Assembly (NCBI GenBank): GCA_946554445.1 | Contig: CAMNSD010000031.1 | Location: forward strand, 1 to 50,634 | Reading direction: 5' to 3' | DNA length: 50,634 nt | DNA from: an uncultured Lachnospiraceae bacterium | GTDB lineage: Bacteria; Bacillota; Clostridia; Lachnospirales; Lachnospiraceae | Part shown: piece after piece, positions 36,001 to 46,245 of the stretch | Numbering within the stretch: the stretch's first letter is position 1 | Layout: each line of letters begins with the position of its first letter | Position numbers and translations under genes: made by a program | The notes under the pieces: generated by a model | Database searches by the model: none | What the model saw: only the letters and a program-made list of their open reading frames with translations | Told to the model about the DNA's origin: nothing

Positions 36001-39000
36001 ATTTAAAGGTGTGCACGTTGCGCTGTATGCCCATCGTGGGATTGTATAGATAGAAACAGAGTGGAATTTAAAGTCGGCAAGATAGACGCCAGTCTTGAGA
36101 AGATAGCTGTATAGATAGAAACAGAGTGGAATTTAAAGTTCTTCCTGGTCATCATTGCAGTATGCTTCTTGGTAAGTATAGATAGAAACAGAGTGGAATT
36201 TAAAGGGTATCCTCATCTATCTCATTCATGTGATACCGGGGTATAGATAGAAACAGAGTGGAATTTAAAGCTGTATCATGGCCGCTGTATCTGAACTTGA
36301 GGCCGTCGTATAGATAGAAACAGAGTGGAATTTAAAGCTAGATATCGTTGGAGATATGATGCTCGCGTGGTTGGGTATAGATAGAAACAGAGTGGAATTT
36401 AAAGGGGAAAGGCAACACTCAGCAACATCGTCATGATCGAGTATAGATAGAAACAGAGTGGAATTTAAAGTTCAAATACTACGCTAAAGGCTTCCTCTAT
36501 CTCTTGTATAGATAGAAACAGAGTGGAATTTAAAGGTAGCAGCGCCGTTAGCGATAGAGTTAAACATATCGTATAGATAGAAACAGAGTGGAATTTAAAG
36601 TATAAACTCAATACGCCTGCTGCCGGGCTGCTGTAGTATAGATAGAAACAGAGTGGAATTTAAAGTAGGAGACATGCCCATATTCACAAGAAGGGCAGTG
36701 TATAGATAGAAACAGAGTGGAATTTAAAGGTTTATGATCACCAAGAAGCTGGTCTTTGACCTGAGTATAGATAGAAACAGAGTGGAATTTAAAGAAAGGT
36801 AATACTAGGCTTTAGGGAACCTAGCGCGCGCCCGTATAGATAGAAACAGAGTGGAATTTAAAGTACAGTTCCATGCGCGTGACAGGAAGGGAAACATCGT
36901 ATAGATAGAAACAGAGTGGAATTTAAAGGGTATCTTCATCTATCTCATTCATAAGATACCGGGTATAGATAGAAACAGAGTGGAATTTAAAGATGATACC
37001 GTTCTCACCCATGACGAACAGGTGCGTAGTATAGATAGAAACAGAGTGGAATTTAAAGTGTAAATGCCCACCAACGTTTTGAAAATCTGGCATCGTATAG
37101 ATAGAAACAGAGTGGAATTTAAAGTACATATGTATATGTATTGCCAGCACTCTGATCAGTGTATAGATAGAAACAGAGTGGAATTTAAAGTGTGGTGATC
37201 AGCGGCACGGCAATCCCGGATCTGCGTATAGATAGAAACAGAGTGGAATTTAAAGATGAAAAGACGGGGCACACAATCTATTTTGGTTCCAGGTATAGAT
37301 AGAAACAGAGTGGAATTTAAAGCATAATATCTACAAGCCTTAAACTCTGACAGATGAAGTATAGATAGAAACAGAGTGGAATTTAAAGACAACAGAACCT
37401 ATCAGGCTTGCAAGCGCCGGTATGAGTATAGATAGAAACAGAGTGGAATTTAAAGTTGTTTAATAAGAGGGGGAATAGTGCGTAATGTTATGTATAGATA
37501 GAAACAGAGTGGAATTTAAAGTCCATCATTTCCGTAAAGGATGGTGTGTCTACTCCGTATAGATAGAAACAGAGTGGAATTTAAAGTCAACGAATGACGT
37601 GTGGGACGATGTGCTGGAATGGGTATAGATAGAAACAGAGTGGAATTTAAAGCATAGAGGGATTAAACAAGAAAACATTGTCTTATGGTATAGATAGAAA
37701 CAGAGTGGAATTTAAAGACTTGCAATATATTTCATTTCACATAGCCTTTCTGTGTATAGATAGAAACAGAGTGGAATTTAAAGAAGTTTCGGACATAAAG
37801 ACGCGGGACTCCGGCAACACGTATAGATAGAAACAGAGTGGAATTTAAAGATGATGTAGCGGGCAGGAGTGGATGCAAGGGCCGAGGTATAGATAGAAAC
37901 AGAGTGGAATTTAAAGTTCTTACCCGCCGTGTCGGGAAGGGTGTAAGATACCTCGTATAGATAGAAACAGAGTGGAATTTAAAGGCAGGTGGCGACACTG
38001 GTCAGGATGTTGTAGACGTAGGTATAGATAGAAACAGAGTGGAATTTAAAGCCTTTATCCATGTTATTAAGCCCATACTCTTTCAGTATAGATAGAAACA
38101 GAGTGGAATTTAAAGATCATTTGCTTCCTCTCTTCTGTGACTGTTTATGATCGTATAGATAGAAACAGAGTGGAATTTAAAGTATGATTATTTCTCAAAT
38201 GCCGCAGTTCACAATCCCTGTATAGATAGAAACAGAGTGGAATTTAAAGCCATACATGATTTTTATACAGCACTGTCGGCTGTTGTGTATAGATAGAAAC
38301 AGAGTGGAATTTAAAGAACTCTTTTTATATTCAGCGTCCATAACGCGGATTAGTATAGATAGAAACAGAGTGGAATTTAAAGCAAATTTAGCAAAGTACA
38401 GATATGCAGGAACATAGGTATAGATAGAAACAGAGTGGAATTTAAAGACAGAAACGGACTATAAGAGAATAAAAGAAAACGCGTATAGATAGAAACAGAG
38501 TGGAATTTAAAGCACAGTCTTTCCAACAGTCCGGTATTCTTGCAGTAGCGTATAGATAGAAACAGAGTGGAATTTAAAGAAGAAAATTGCCAAGCTGTTT
38601 GGCCTGCGATTCGGTAAGTATAGATAGAAACAGAGTGGAATTTAAAGGAATTTGCGGGTGGATTTCTCATTATCTGAGTACAGTGTATAGATAGAAACAG
38701 AGTGGAATTTAAAGGACGATATTCTGAAGACTGCTTTTCTTTCTGAGTTGGGTATAGATAGAAACAGAGTGGAATTTAAAGTCTGCCGGGCGATATATTC
38801 AAGCTGAATCGGGAATAGTATAGATAGAAACAGAGTGGAATTTAAAGATGCTTTTTGGAACGTACTGGCAGACAGAATCGGAGGTATAGATAGAAACAGA
38901 GTGGAATTTAAAGTGCTCTATTGACGAACCGCGATTTATCTTATTAGCAGTATAGATAGAAACAGAGTGGAATTTAAAGGCGCAAGAACAGGATCCTCTT

Positions 39001-40619
39001 TCTGGATGATAAAGGGTATAGATAGAAACAGAGTGGAATTTAAAGCAACACGAATTAGAACTGATTACAACGCTAGAAGGGTATAGATAGAAACAGAGTG
39101 GAATTTAAAGTATGGAACAAGGCAACGTGTATATGAGTCGGTTACAGTATAGATAGAAACAGAGTGGAATTTAAAGGAAAATGATACGTGGGAGATCGGA
39201 GTTAAATTCACGTATAGATAGAAACAGAGTGGAATTTAAAGTCCATCAAGGGAAGCTTGCGCGAACGGATAACGGTCGTATAGATAGAAACAGAGTGGAA
39301 TTTAAAGTTACAACACTCCCGATGAAAGCAGAAGAGTTCCGGGTATAGATAGAAACAGAGTGGAATTTAAAGTTTTCATAGCGCTGTACGGTTGATTTTG
39401 TTACCCCCGTATAGATAGAAACAGAGTGGAATTTAAAGCCGTGTTCCATTCCGGCACCATGATCTCCAGATAGGGTATAGATAGAAACAGAGTGGAATTT
39501 AAAGAACTTATCAACATGTCTCTTAATCAAAGTATATATCGTATAGATAGAAACAGAGTGGAATTTAAAGTGATACAGCCGGCGTATACACCGAAGGGTT
39601 CTCTCGTATAGATAGAAACAGAGTGGAATTTAAAGGTTCATGAAAGAAAGATATTCTATGCCGCTGACCTGGTATAGATAGAAACAGAGTGGAATTTAAA
39701 GTTTTTTAAATGATTGACAAAACAATCTCGCGCATATGTATAGATAGAAACAGAGTGGAATTTAAAGGGAGCAGGACGGCTATTTCTTATTTTTCAGATT
39801 CAGGTATAGATAGAAACAGAGTGGAATTTAAAGTTTTATGCCGGCCGGGGGAATCTTTGTGAGGGACGCGTATAGATAGAAACAGAGTGGAATTTAAAGG
39901 AATAGCAGGGGCATCACCACCCCGGAACACATCCGTATAGATAGAAACAGAGTGGAATTTAAAGCATCAAGGGAATATCTCAGGATGAAAGATAGTTATT
40001 GTATAGATAGAAACAGAGTGGAATTTAAAGTCTGCTGTGCGTAAGACATTTGTGCGGGTGCCTGCGTATAGATAGAAACAGAGTGGAATTTAAAGGTGGT
40101 ATAGCCTGCGCCAGCCCTTCTACGATTGCTGTATAGATAGAAACAGAGTGGAATTTAAAGAATAAATAGATCTTAAGCTGTAAGATAACTATACATGTAT
40201 AGATAGAAACAGAGTGGAATTTAAAGGCTGCTATATGGGTGGCAATAATATAGCTGTGTCCTCGTATAAAGAGCACGATGCAGGGCCGGGCCCGCTCATC
40301 AGCCGTGGCAATAATATAGCTGTGTCCTCGTATAGATAGAAACAGAGTGGAATTTAAAGAAGTGATGCATTAATGCGATGTGTCCAGCTATCACGTGTAT
40401 AGATAGAAACAGAGTGGAATTTAAAGTAAGGAACTTTGCCACCATTCCAGATTCCATCATTTGTATAGATAGAAACAAAGTGGAATTTAAAGTAGCACAG
40501 ATTGCGACAATCGCAAAGGCGGCGTATAGATAGAAACAGAATGGAATCTAAAGTTCAGGCATAAAGGCACATTTCCTGTAATGGTAATCGTATAGATAGA
40601 AACAAAGTGGAACTTAAAC
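33013..40619 (+). CRISPR. Type I-B CRISPR array, 115 repeats
   Basis: I count 115 copies of a 30-bp repeat that starts GTATAGATAG, continues AAACAGAGTG and ends GAATTTAAAG, with spacers mostly 34-38 bp. By eye repeats 1 to 112 look uniform. The last three (40463, 40524, 40590) carry one to three changes, and the final one ends in AAAC. One unit near 40264 has only the first five bases of a repeat. The repeat has little internal pairing, as in other I-B arrays, so Cas6 likely reads sequence. Minus-strand open frames across the array are only translations of the repeat and are not genes. Confidence 0.99.
40227..40329 (+). repeat. Anomalous array unit lacking a repeat
   Basis: After the repeat at 40197 a normal 37-bp spacer leads to GTATA (40264-40268), then 36 bp of GC-rich DNA containing GGGCCGGGCCC (40269-40304), then a second copy of the spacer's last 25 bases before the next full repeat at 40330. 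The 30-bp direct repeats 40239-40268 and 40305-40334 are 66 bp apart, exactly one array period. Confidence 0.9.
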
Positions 40620-40650
40620 AGCTCCTCAATCATTCCCCAAGCACTACCTT

Positions 40651-40680
40651 TATAAATGATAGAATCATAATGGAATAGAC
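40651..40680 (+). repeat. Heavily decayed CRISPR repeat beyond the array end
   Basis: TATAAATGATAGAATCATAA followed by TGGAAT keeps the order and most bases of the repeat (GATAGAA, CA, TGGAAT) and lies about 66 bp after the last recognisable repeat at 40590, so it is probably a fossil trailer repeat. Confidence 0.6.
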
Positions 40681-40795
40681 ATATAACAGGGGGCAAATAT
40701 GGAATTTTTACCTTGTGTCATTGCTGTATAATGTAATATATTTTATTTATAACAGAGCAGTGAGGCTTGGCGCAAAGTCATTATAGGGAGCACAA

Positions 40796-41980
40796 ATGAA
40801 AGTTTACACATGTGAGGAAATCAGGAAAAAACTTATTCAATACCAAAACATCGATGGCAGTACAAAACTGTCAGGATTAGATGGTGTCAGTAAGACTATG
40901 GAGCGTCTTGGAAGTATACAGTATGATCCGCTCAATGTTGTAGGGCGTAATGCGGATTTGGTATTGCAGGCACGAGTAAAAGATTATAGGGTAGAACAAT
41001 TATATACGTTATTATATAAGGAACATAGCCTTTTAGATGGATTTGATAAAGAAATGTGTATTTATAACACAAAAGATTTTTCACGCTTTGCAAGAGTGAG
41101 AGAGGAACATACCAAGGCTGTCGTGAATACATTGAGGTACCGCGGACAGATGGAAGCTCTTGGAATCCTGGATGATGTTAGATTATTTGTGAAAGAAAAT
41201 GGACTGACAGGAACAAAGGATATTTCCATTGGAGAGGTAAGGCAGAGCAGATGGGGACATAAGAAACTATCCAGTGCAGCATTGGATTATCTATATCATA
41301 AGGGGGAGTTGTGTGTTGTAGATAAGCGGGGAACGCAGAAATATTTTGACTTGACGGAACGTGTCATACCAGCTGAATCATGCAAAACAGATGAGATGTC
41401 GTTGGATAAATTTCTAGAGTGGTATGTGGCAAGGAGGATTAAGAGCCTGGGCTGTGTTTGGAATAAAAATGGGGGCGCATGGCAGGGGCATTTTTTAAGC
41501 GATAAGGAAGTACGGGAAAGGGTGCTGCAGAGGTTGTTGGATAAAAATAGTATTACAGCCTTTGCAATAGAGGGAATAGATGATATATTTTATACGGGCA
41601 ATGATTTCTTTGTTAATCCGGCAGACGAGAGGCAGGAAGATTATGTACGCTTTATAGCACCGCTTGATAATATGCTGTGGGATCGGACTATTGTGGAGCG
41701 GCTTTTTGATTTTGCTTATCGATGGGAAGTGTATACGCCGGTGGCCAAAAGGAAGTATGGATATTATGTACTTCCAGTCATTTATAATCATAATTTTGTG
41801 GCGAGGTTTGAGCCAGAGCCGGTGAGCCAGGCAAAGTGTTTTTGTATTAAAAACTGGTGGTGGGAAAGGAATATCTCTCCGGACGAGCGGATGTATGCGG
41901 CAATTATGGCGGAAATGAACAGATTTAGCGAGTATCTGGGCGTGGAATGTGCCAAGGAGAATGGGTTAAAGATTGTATGA
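40796..41980 (+). CDS. Winged-helix DNA glycosylase, YcaQ/AlkZ family
   Basis: A 394-residue protein of the HTH_42 (YcaQ/AlkZ) family, which removes alkylated or cross-linked bases from DNA. SIQYDPLNVVGRNADLVL near the N-terminus contains the catalytic QxD form (Gln42, Asp44), as in the YcaQ/AlkX branch rather than the QxQ AlkZ branch. RQSRWGHKKLSSAALDYLYHKGEL is the winged-helix part and DNMLWDR lies in the C-terminal region. The next gene overlaps it by 4 bp, so they are co-translated. It is the first gene after the CRISPR trailer and need not be related to it. Confidence 0.88.
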   Translation: MKVYTCEEIRKKLIQYQNIDGSTKLSGLDGVSKTMERLGSIQYDPLNVVGRNADLVLQARVKDYRVEQLYTLLYKEHSLLDGFDKEMCIYNTKDFSRFARVREEHTKAVVNTLRYRGQMEALGILDDVRLFVKENGLTGTKDISIGEVRQSRWGHKKLSSAALDYLYHKGELCVVDKRGTQKYFDLTERVIPAESCKTDEMSLDKFLEWYVARRIKSLGCVWNKNGGAWQGHFLSDKEVRERVLQRLLDKNSITAFAIEGIDDIFYTGNDFFVNPADERQEDYVRFIAPLDNMLWDRTIVERLFDFAYRWEVYTPVAKRKYGYYVLPVIYNHNFVARFEPEPVSQAKCFCIKNWWWERNISPDERMYAAIMAEMNRFSEYLGVECAKENGLKIV

Positions 41981-42444
41981 GACAGATAGAAGCAGACTTA
42001 AAAGATTGCGATCAGATTTATGCCCTTGTGCAAGAGACGATCAGGACGGTTTATCCGAAATATTATCCGGCTGAGGTGGTAGATTTTTTCAGTAATCTGC
42101 ACAATCCGGAGAATATACGACAGAACATAGTGGACCGGACAGTAGCCGTTTTTTACGAGGATGACACGTTGATCGGAACAGGCACCTGTATAGAGGATCA
42201 TATCACAAGAGTCTTTGTAGTGCCATCGTATCAGGGACAGGGATACGGAAGTCAGATCATGCAGTATTTGGAAGAAAAGGTATCTGTAAAGTATGACAAG
42301 GCTTGTCTGGATGCGTCTCTTCCGGCCTGTCAGTTTTATGAGAGAAGAGGGTATGTAACGGTACGGCATGAGACCTGGGAGTGTGAGAATGATGTGGTGT
42401 TGGTCTATGGTATTATGGAAAAAGATCTGACATCGAAAGCGTAA
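41977..42444 (+). CDS. GNAT-family acetyltransferase
   Basis: A 155-residue N-acetyltransferase. VFVVPSYQGQGYGSQIMQYLEE is the acetyl-CoA-binding motif (QGQGYG), and the C-terminal CQFYERRGYV is motif B. The ATG overlaps the stop of the DNA glycosylase gene (ATGA), so translation is coupled and this start is preferred over an upstream in-frame one. The acceptor substrate is unknown. Confidence 0.9.
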   Translation: MRQIEADLKDCDQIYALVQETIRTVYPKYYPAEVVDFFSNLHNPENIRQNIVDRTVAVFYEDDTLIGTGTCIEDHITRVFVVPSYQGQGYGSQIMQYLEEKVSVKYDKACLDASLPACQFYERRGYVTVRHETWECENDVVLVYGIMEKDLTSKA

Positions 42445-42545
42445 AACAGGAAATGTAATATGCAAATGGAAGAGTATATGCCCGTGTGCATTGAGCCGGG
42501 TGGTTACGCTTATGTGTTTATGTAATACAGTGGAGGATATCATCC

Positions 42546-43064
42546 ATGAGGAATAAAATAATTGTCAGGGAATATAGGCCGGAAGACCTTAAGAGTATGA
42601 CGGCAATTTGGAATGAAGTTGTGGAGGAAGGAGTGGCTTTTCCGCAGGAAGATTTTTTGGACGAGGTGTCCGGAAGGGCATTTTTTGAGGAACAAAGTTA
42701 TTGTGGAGTGGCTGTTAATTTAGAAAATGACACAGTTGTCGGTTTGTATATCCTGCACCCCAATAATATAGGACGGTGTGGTCACATCTGTAACGCAAGC
42801 TATGCGGTGGCATCTGATAAAAGAGGGTTACATATTGGAGAAAAGCTGGTCAAAGACTGTATGGAACAGGCAGGAAAAATGGGTTTTCGGATTCTGCAGT
42901 TCAATGCGGTGGTGGCGTCCAATATTCATGCGAGGCATTTATATGAAAGGCTCGGCTTCAAGCAGTTGGGTACGATTCCCAAGGGATTTCGTCTCAAGGA
43001 TGGCACCTATGAAGACATTTGCCCCTACTACGTATCATGTCAGCAGGAAAGCAAGCGCGGGTGA
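42546..43064 (+). CDS. GNAT-family acetyltransferase, phosphinothricin-acetyltransferase-like
   Basis: A 172-residue acetyltransferase. YAVASDKRGLHIGEKLVKDC is the acetyl-CoA loop and HARHLYERLGFKQLGTIPKGF is the usual C-terminal motif of the PAT-like GNAT group. The family acetylates small amines such as amino-acid analogues or antibiotics; the substrate here is unknown. It lies 101 bp after the other GNAT gene. The last codons (QQESKRG) are part of a 20-bp sequence repeated 28 bp downstream, suggesting local slippage that may have changed the C-terminus. Confidence 0.88.
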   Translation: MRNKIIVREYRPEDLKSMTAIWNEVVEEGVAFPQEDFLDEVSGRAFFEEQSYCGVAVNLENDTVVGLYILHPNNIGRCGHICNASYAVASDKRGLHIGEKLVKDCMEQAGKMGFRILQFNAVVASNIHARHLYERLGFKQLGTIPKGFRLKDGTYEDICPYYVSCQQESKRG

Positions 43065-43087
43065 GCATCAGCAGGAAAGCAAGCGCG
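43040..43087 (+). repeat. Direct repeat at the end of the GNAT gene
   Basis: TCAGCAGGAAAGCAAGCGCG occurs at 43040-43059 and 43068-43087. The first copy encodes the last residues and the second lies after the stop. Confidence 0.85.
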
Positions 43088-43239
43088 AGCAAGCCAACTA
43101 GAGAGAGGAGAGCACAATATGATACTCTGCATTGTAAAAGCTCCATGCAAAGTCTTGTAGGGCAGGATTGCATGGAGTAGATAACTGCTCTTTAGACTTT
43201 GCAAAATGGACAGTAAATATCTGAAAAGGAGCAAAGTCT

Positions 43240-44526
43240 ATGAAAAAGTATATGGAAACATTACAGGAAATGAAAAGTTATCTGCTGCTCTGGGGTACCC
43301 AGTCGTTTTCGGGGCTTGGGAGTGCGATGACAAGTTATGCGCTGGTGATTTGGTCTTACACGCAGAGCGGTTCGGCGTTGATGACGGCGCTTTTGATGGT
43401 GAGTTCTTATGCGCCCTATGTATTATTCAGCATTTTTGCAGGAGCGTTGAGCGACAGGTGGAACAAGAAGGCGGTAATGCTGGTATGTGATACGGTGGCG
43501 GCATTGACTACAGTAGTCATGTTAGTGCTGATGCGCACAGATACCTTACAGATTTGGCATCTGTATTTGATCAATGGCATTAACGGCCTGATGAATTCGG
43601 TACAGCAGCCGGCTTCGGAGGTGGCGGTGACGCGTCTGCTGCCCAGAAAATACTATCAGCGGGTAGGCGGTTTGCGCTATCTGTCCAGTTCCTTAAATTC
43701 CATTTTGACACCAATCATAGCCACGGCAGTTCTAGGTTTGGCAGGTATGGGTGCAGTTGTGGCCTTCGATCTGTTGACGTTTGCGGCGGCCTTCCTGACG
43801 TTGGCTTTGGCAATTCGGATTCCGGAGGAAGAGGAGAGTCAGGACAAAGAAAAGATATTAACGGCGGCCAGGGAAGGACTGGGCTATCTGAACAGGGAAA
43901 GGGGAATTTTTGGACTGATCCTGTTTCTGGCGGCAATCAATCTGGTGGCCTCTCTTTACGAGGCGGCCTTTCCAGCAATGATCTTGTCGCGGGAGGGCGG
44001 AAGTGAGAAGGCGTTGGGAATGGTCAATGCGGTGATCGGGATGGCTACGCTTGCAGGCAGTATACTGGCTTCTTTGATGAAAACGCCGAAGAGCCGGGTG
44101 CGGGTGATCTGTAACAGTCTGTTGTTCTCCATGAGTACGGAAAACTTTCTGCTGGCTTTGGGACGGACGCCTGTGGTTTGGTGTGTGGGCGGTTTTCTGG
44201 GATGGATTGCTATACCCTTAATGAATACCAATCTGGATGCCATCATGCGTCTGCGGGTGCCGGATCATATGCAGGGACGAGTCTATGCGGTGCGCAATTC
44301 TCTACAGTTTTTTACCATACCGCTGGGATATTTTATGGGCGGATTTCTGGTGGATAGAGTGTTTGAGCCGATCATGGCGTCGCAGGACGAAGGAAGTATC
44401 CTGACGGGGCTGTTTGGCAGTGGGAAAGGTTCCGGCGCAGCGTTTTTCTTTTTTGTGATAGCTTTTCTGGGAATCGCAGTATGTCTGTTTTTCAGGAAGA
44501 ACAAGTATATTTGGAAGTTAGAATGA
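43240..44526 (+). CDS. MFS transporter, macrolide-efflux-like
   Basis: A 428-residue integral membrane protein with about twelve hydrophobic segments. GALSDRWNKKAVMLVCD between segments 2 and 3 is the MFS motif A, and WGTQSFSGLGSAMTSYALVIW begins the first helix as in Mef-type exporters. It probably exports a hydrophobic compound using the proton gradient; the substrate is unknown. AAAAGGAG lies before the ATG. It is transcribed alone. Confidence 0.88.
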   Translation: MKKYMETLQEMKSYLLLWGTQSFSGLGSAMTSYALVIWSYTQSGSALMTALLMVSSYAPYVLFSIFAGALSDRWNKKAVMLVCDTVAALTTVVMLVLMRTDTLQIWHLYLINGINGLMNSVQQPASEVAVTRLLPRKYYQRVGGLRYLSSSLNSILTPIIATAVLGLAGMGAVVAFDLLTFAAAFLTLALAIRIPEEEESQDKEKILTAAREGLGYLNRERGIFGLILFLAAINLVASLYEAAFPAMILSREGGSEKALGMVNAVIGMATLAGSILASLMKTPKSRVRVICNSLLFSMSTENFLLALGRTPVVWCVGGFLGWIAIPLMNTNLDAIMRLRVPDHMQGRVYAVRNSLQFFTIPLGYFMGGFLVDRVFEPIMASQDEGSILTGLFGSGKGSGAAFFFFVIAFLGIAVCLFFRKNKYIWKLE

Positions 44527-44622
44527 ATGATGGGAAGCCTGGAAAGCAGTTGAAAAAGATGATACGCGGATAAAAAGCATTAATGCATTGGAACGATAGA
44601 AATAGGAAAAGGAGTCCGGAAC

Positions 44623-45132
44623 TTGATTACACATCCGATACCCCCGCTCTATAATGAAGAATCAGAAATTTTGGTCCTAGGCAGTTTTCCTTCGGTGAAG
44701 TCCAGGGAACAGCAGTTTTTCTATGGACATAAGCAGAACCGTTTCTGGAAGGTGATGGCGGCAGTGTGGGAATGGCCGGTGCCGGACAGTATAGAGGAGA
44801 AGAAGGCGCTTTTATATGCCAATCATGTGGCAGTGTGGGATGTGATCGGGAGCTGTAATATCACGGGCTCCTCCGATGCGAGTATCCGTGATGTGGTTCC
44901 TAATGACATTTCCATGATATTGGAAAAGGCGCAGATCCGGCATATCTATGCCAATGGCGGCAAATCTTATGAGTTATATCAGAAATATATTTATCCGGTA
45001 AATGGGCGCACAATCATAAAACTTCCTTCCACAAGCCCGGCCAATGCAGCTTTTTCTCTGGAAAAGCTGGTGGAAGAATGGAAAGTGATTCGGGAATCGC
45101 TAAACATTATACCGCAAACAGCCGAAATATAA
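44623..45132 (+). CDS. Uracil-DNA-glycosylase-family protein, deoxyinosine glycosylase type
   Basis: A 169-residue base-excision repair enzyme of the UDG superfamily. ILVLGSFPSVKSREQQFFYGHKQNRFWK is the active-site region (GSFPS with a following YGHKQNRFW), and LPSTSPANAAFS is the second motif; these belong to the hypoxanthine/deoxyinosine-DNA glycosylase group (UDG family 6). The start is TTG at 44623, decided by AAAAGGAG 8 bases upstream. No operon partner is evident. Confidence 0.88.
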   Translation: MITHPIPPLYNEESEILVLGSFPSVKSREQQFFYGHKQNRFWKVMAAVWEWPVPDSIEEKKALLYANHVAVWDVIGSCNITGSSDASIRDVVPNDISMILEKAQIRHIYANGGKSYELYQKYIYPVNGRTIIKLPSTSPANAAFSLEKLVEEWKVIRESLNIIPQTAEI

Positions 45133-45249
45133 ATAAGAAGAAACAGTTTAGGCGGACGGCAAACGGATTTGTCGTCCGCAGGACATAAAAATGATACCCG
45201 CTGCCGGCGCAGAGACGTCATGGCGGCCGTGATCAGGGAGGATGACAGT

Positions 45250-46077
45250 ATGGGTATGCAGGTCGGCAGCGGTACGGATACGTATAAAACAAAACAGGAA
45301 CTGCGGGATTATCAGGGCAATGCGGTGGCTAAGGCTACCATCAGTGCGGCCAAAGTGAAACAGAAGAAAGCTGCGAAGAAAAAAAAGCTCAATTATAATT
45401 ACAAGAGAATATCGCGGCAGATTACCATGTCCAGAACCACAAGCGGCATCCGGCGGGTGATCACCAGGGCAAGGGATCAGGTAGTGGATCTTCTGCGGAA
45501 ACAGATGAGCGGAAAGTATGATGAGACAGATGTGCGTCATGCGATCATACATGCCAGGAAGATGGAGCGTGTGGCCCGCAAGAAGAAAAAGCATCTTGAA
45601 CAGGAAGAAAAAGCTGACGCAACAGGGAAAGCTTTGATCGAAAAAGGTGAGGGCTCTTCTGATGAGGACGAAAAAGAACTGGAAAAGGCGGCCAATGGAC
45701 TCAGTAAAGAAGAACTGGAAAAGCTGATCGCTGAGTATGAGGAACTCATGCAGGAGATGGAACAGGCGAGCGGCATGGACGAGGTGATGAAGGAGTATAT
45801 GGGTGCCACGGAAGTGGAGATGAGCCCGGAGGAAGTTGACCAGCTGCGCAAGAAACACCGCTCTGATGAGATGAAAGATATTGTGGAAGCAGATATGAAG
45901 TATTTAAAGGCCTTGTTCAATAAACTGGCGAGGGAGAAACAGGAGACTGCCAATGGCAATCCATCCGTATCGTTGGAATTGGAGGGCGTGGAGATACCCA
46001 TTCCCCAGGAAACCACTGAAGCTGCTGCGGCAGCAGCGGAGATGGTGGAAGGCGCAAATGTGGATGTGACTGTGTAG
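45250..46077 (+). CDS. Charged coiled-coil hypothetical protein
   Basis: A 275-residue cytoplasmic protein I cannot name. It begins MGMQVGSGTDTYKTKQELRD, has a Lys-rich stretch (KVKQKKAAKKKKLNY), a basic helix region and then a long acidic coiled coil (ELEKLIAEYEELMQEMEQ), ending in an Ala-rich tail. ATG 45250 is chosen because GAGG lies 8 bases upstream; earlier in-frame ATG codons lack a ribosome site. Similar proteins are common hypotheticals in Lachnospiraceae, from memory. No regulatory or enzymatic motif is visible. Confidence 0.7.
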   Translation: MGMQVGSGTDTYKTKQELRDYQGNAVAKATISAAKVKQKKAAKKKKLNYNYKRISRQITMSRTTSGIRRVITRARDQVVDLLRKQMSGKYDETDVRHAIIHARKMERVARKKKKHLEQEEKADATGKALIEKGEGSSDEDEKELEKAANGLSKEELEKLIAEYEELMQEMEQASGMDEVMKEYMGATEVEMSPEEVDQLRKKHRSDEMKDIVEADMKYLKALFNKLAREKQETANGNPSVSLELEGVEIPIPQETTEAAAAAAEMVEGANVDVTV

Positions 46078-46162
46078 GATGCTATCTGAAATGACGGATA
46101 ATTGTAGGATTGGATGTTGAATAATACTCCATTTTTTTGAGTGAAAGTAGAATTATAATCTC

Positions 46163-46211
46163 TTGTGAAAGCAGAGGGCCTTTGTTATGATGAAGATAGC
46201 AAGGGCCTTTG
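46163..46211 (+). promoter_or_regulatory. Promoter with flanking direct repeats, XRE regulator gene
   Basis: TTGTGA (46163-46168), 17 bp and TATGAT (46186-46191). GGGCCTTTG occurs in the spacer (46176-46184) and again after the start point (46203-46211), 27 bp apart, placed like an autoregulatory operator pair. Confidence 0.5.
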
Positions 46212-46245
46212 CTAATTTTAATAGTACTTTAGAATGGAGGAAAAG

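Noticed and set aside
33232..40696. Minus-strand frames with repeated KFHSVSIYT / LNSTLFLSI peptides
   Set aside because: These are translations of the CRISPR repeat, not a repeat protein.
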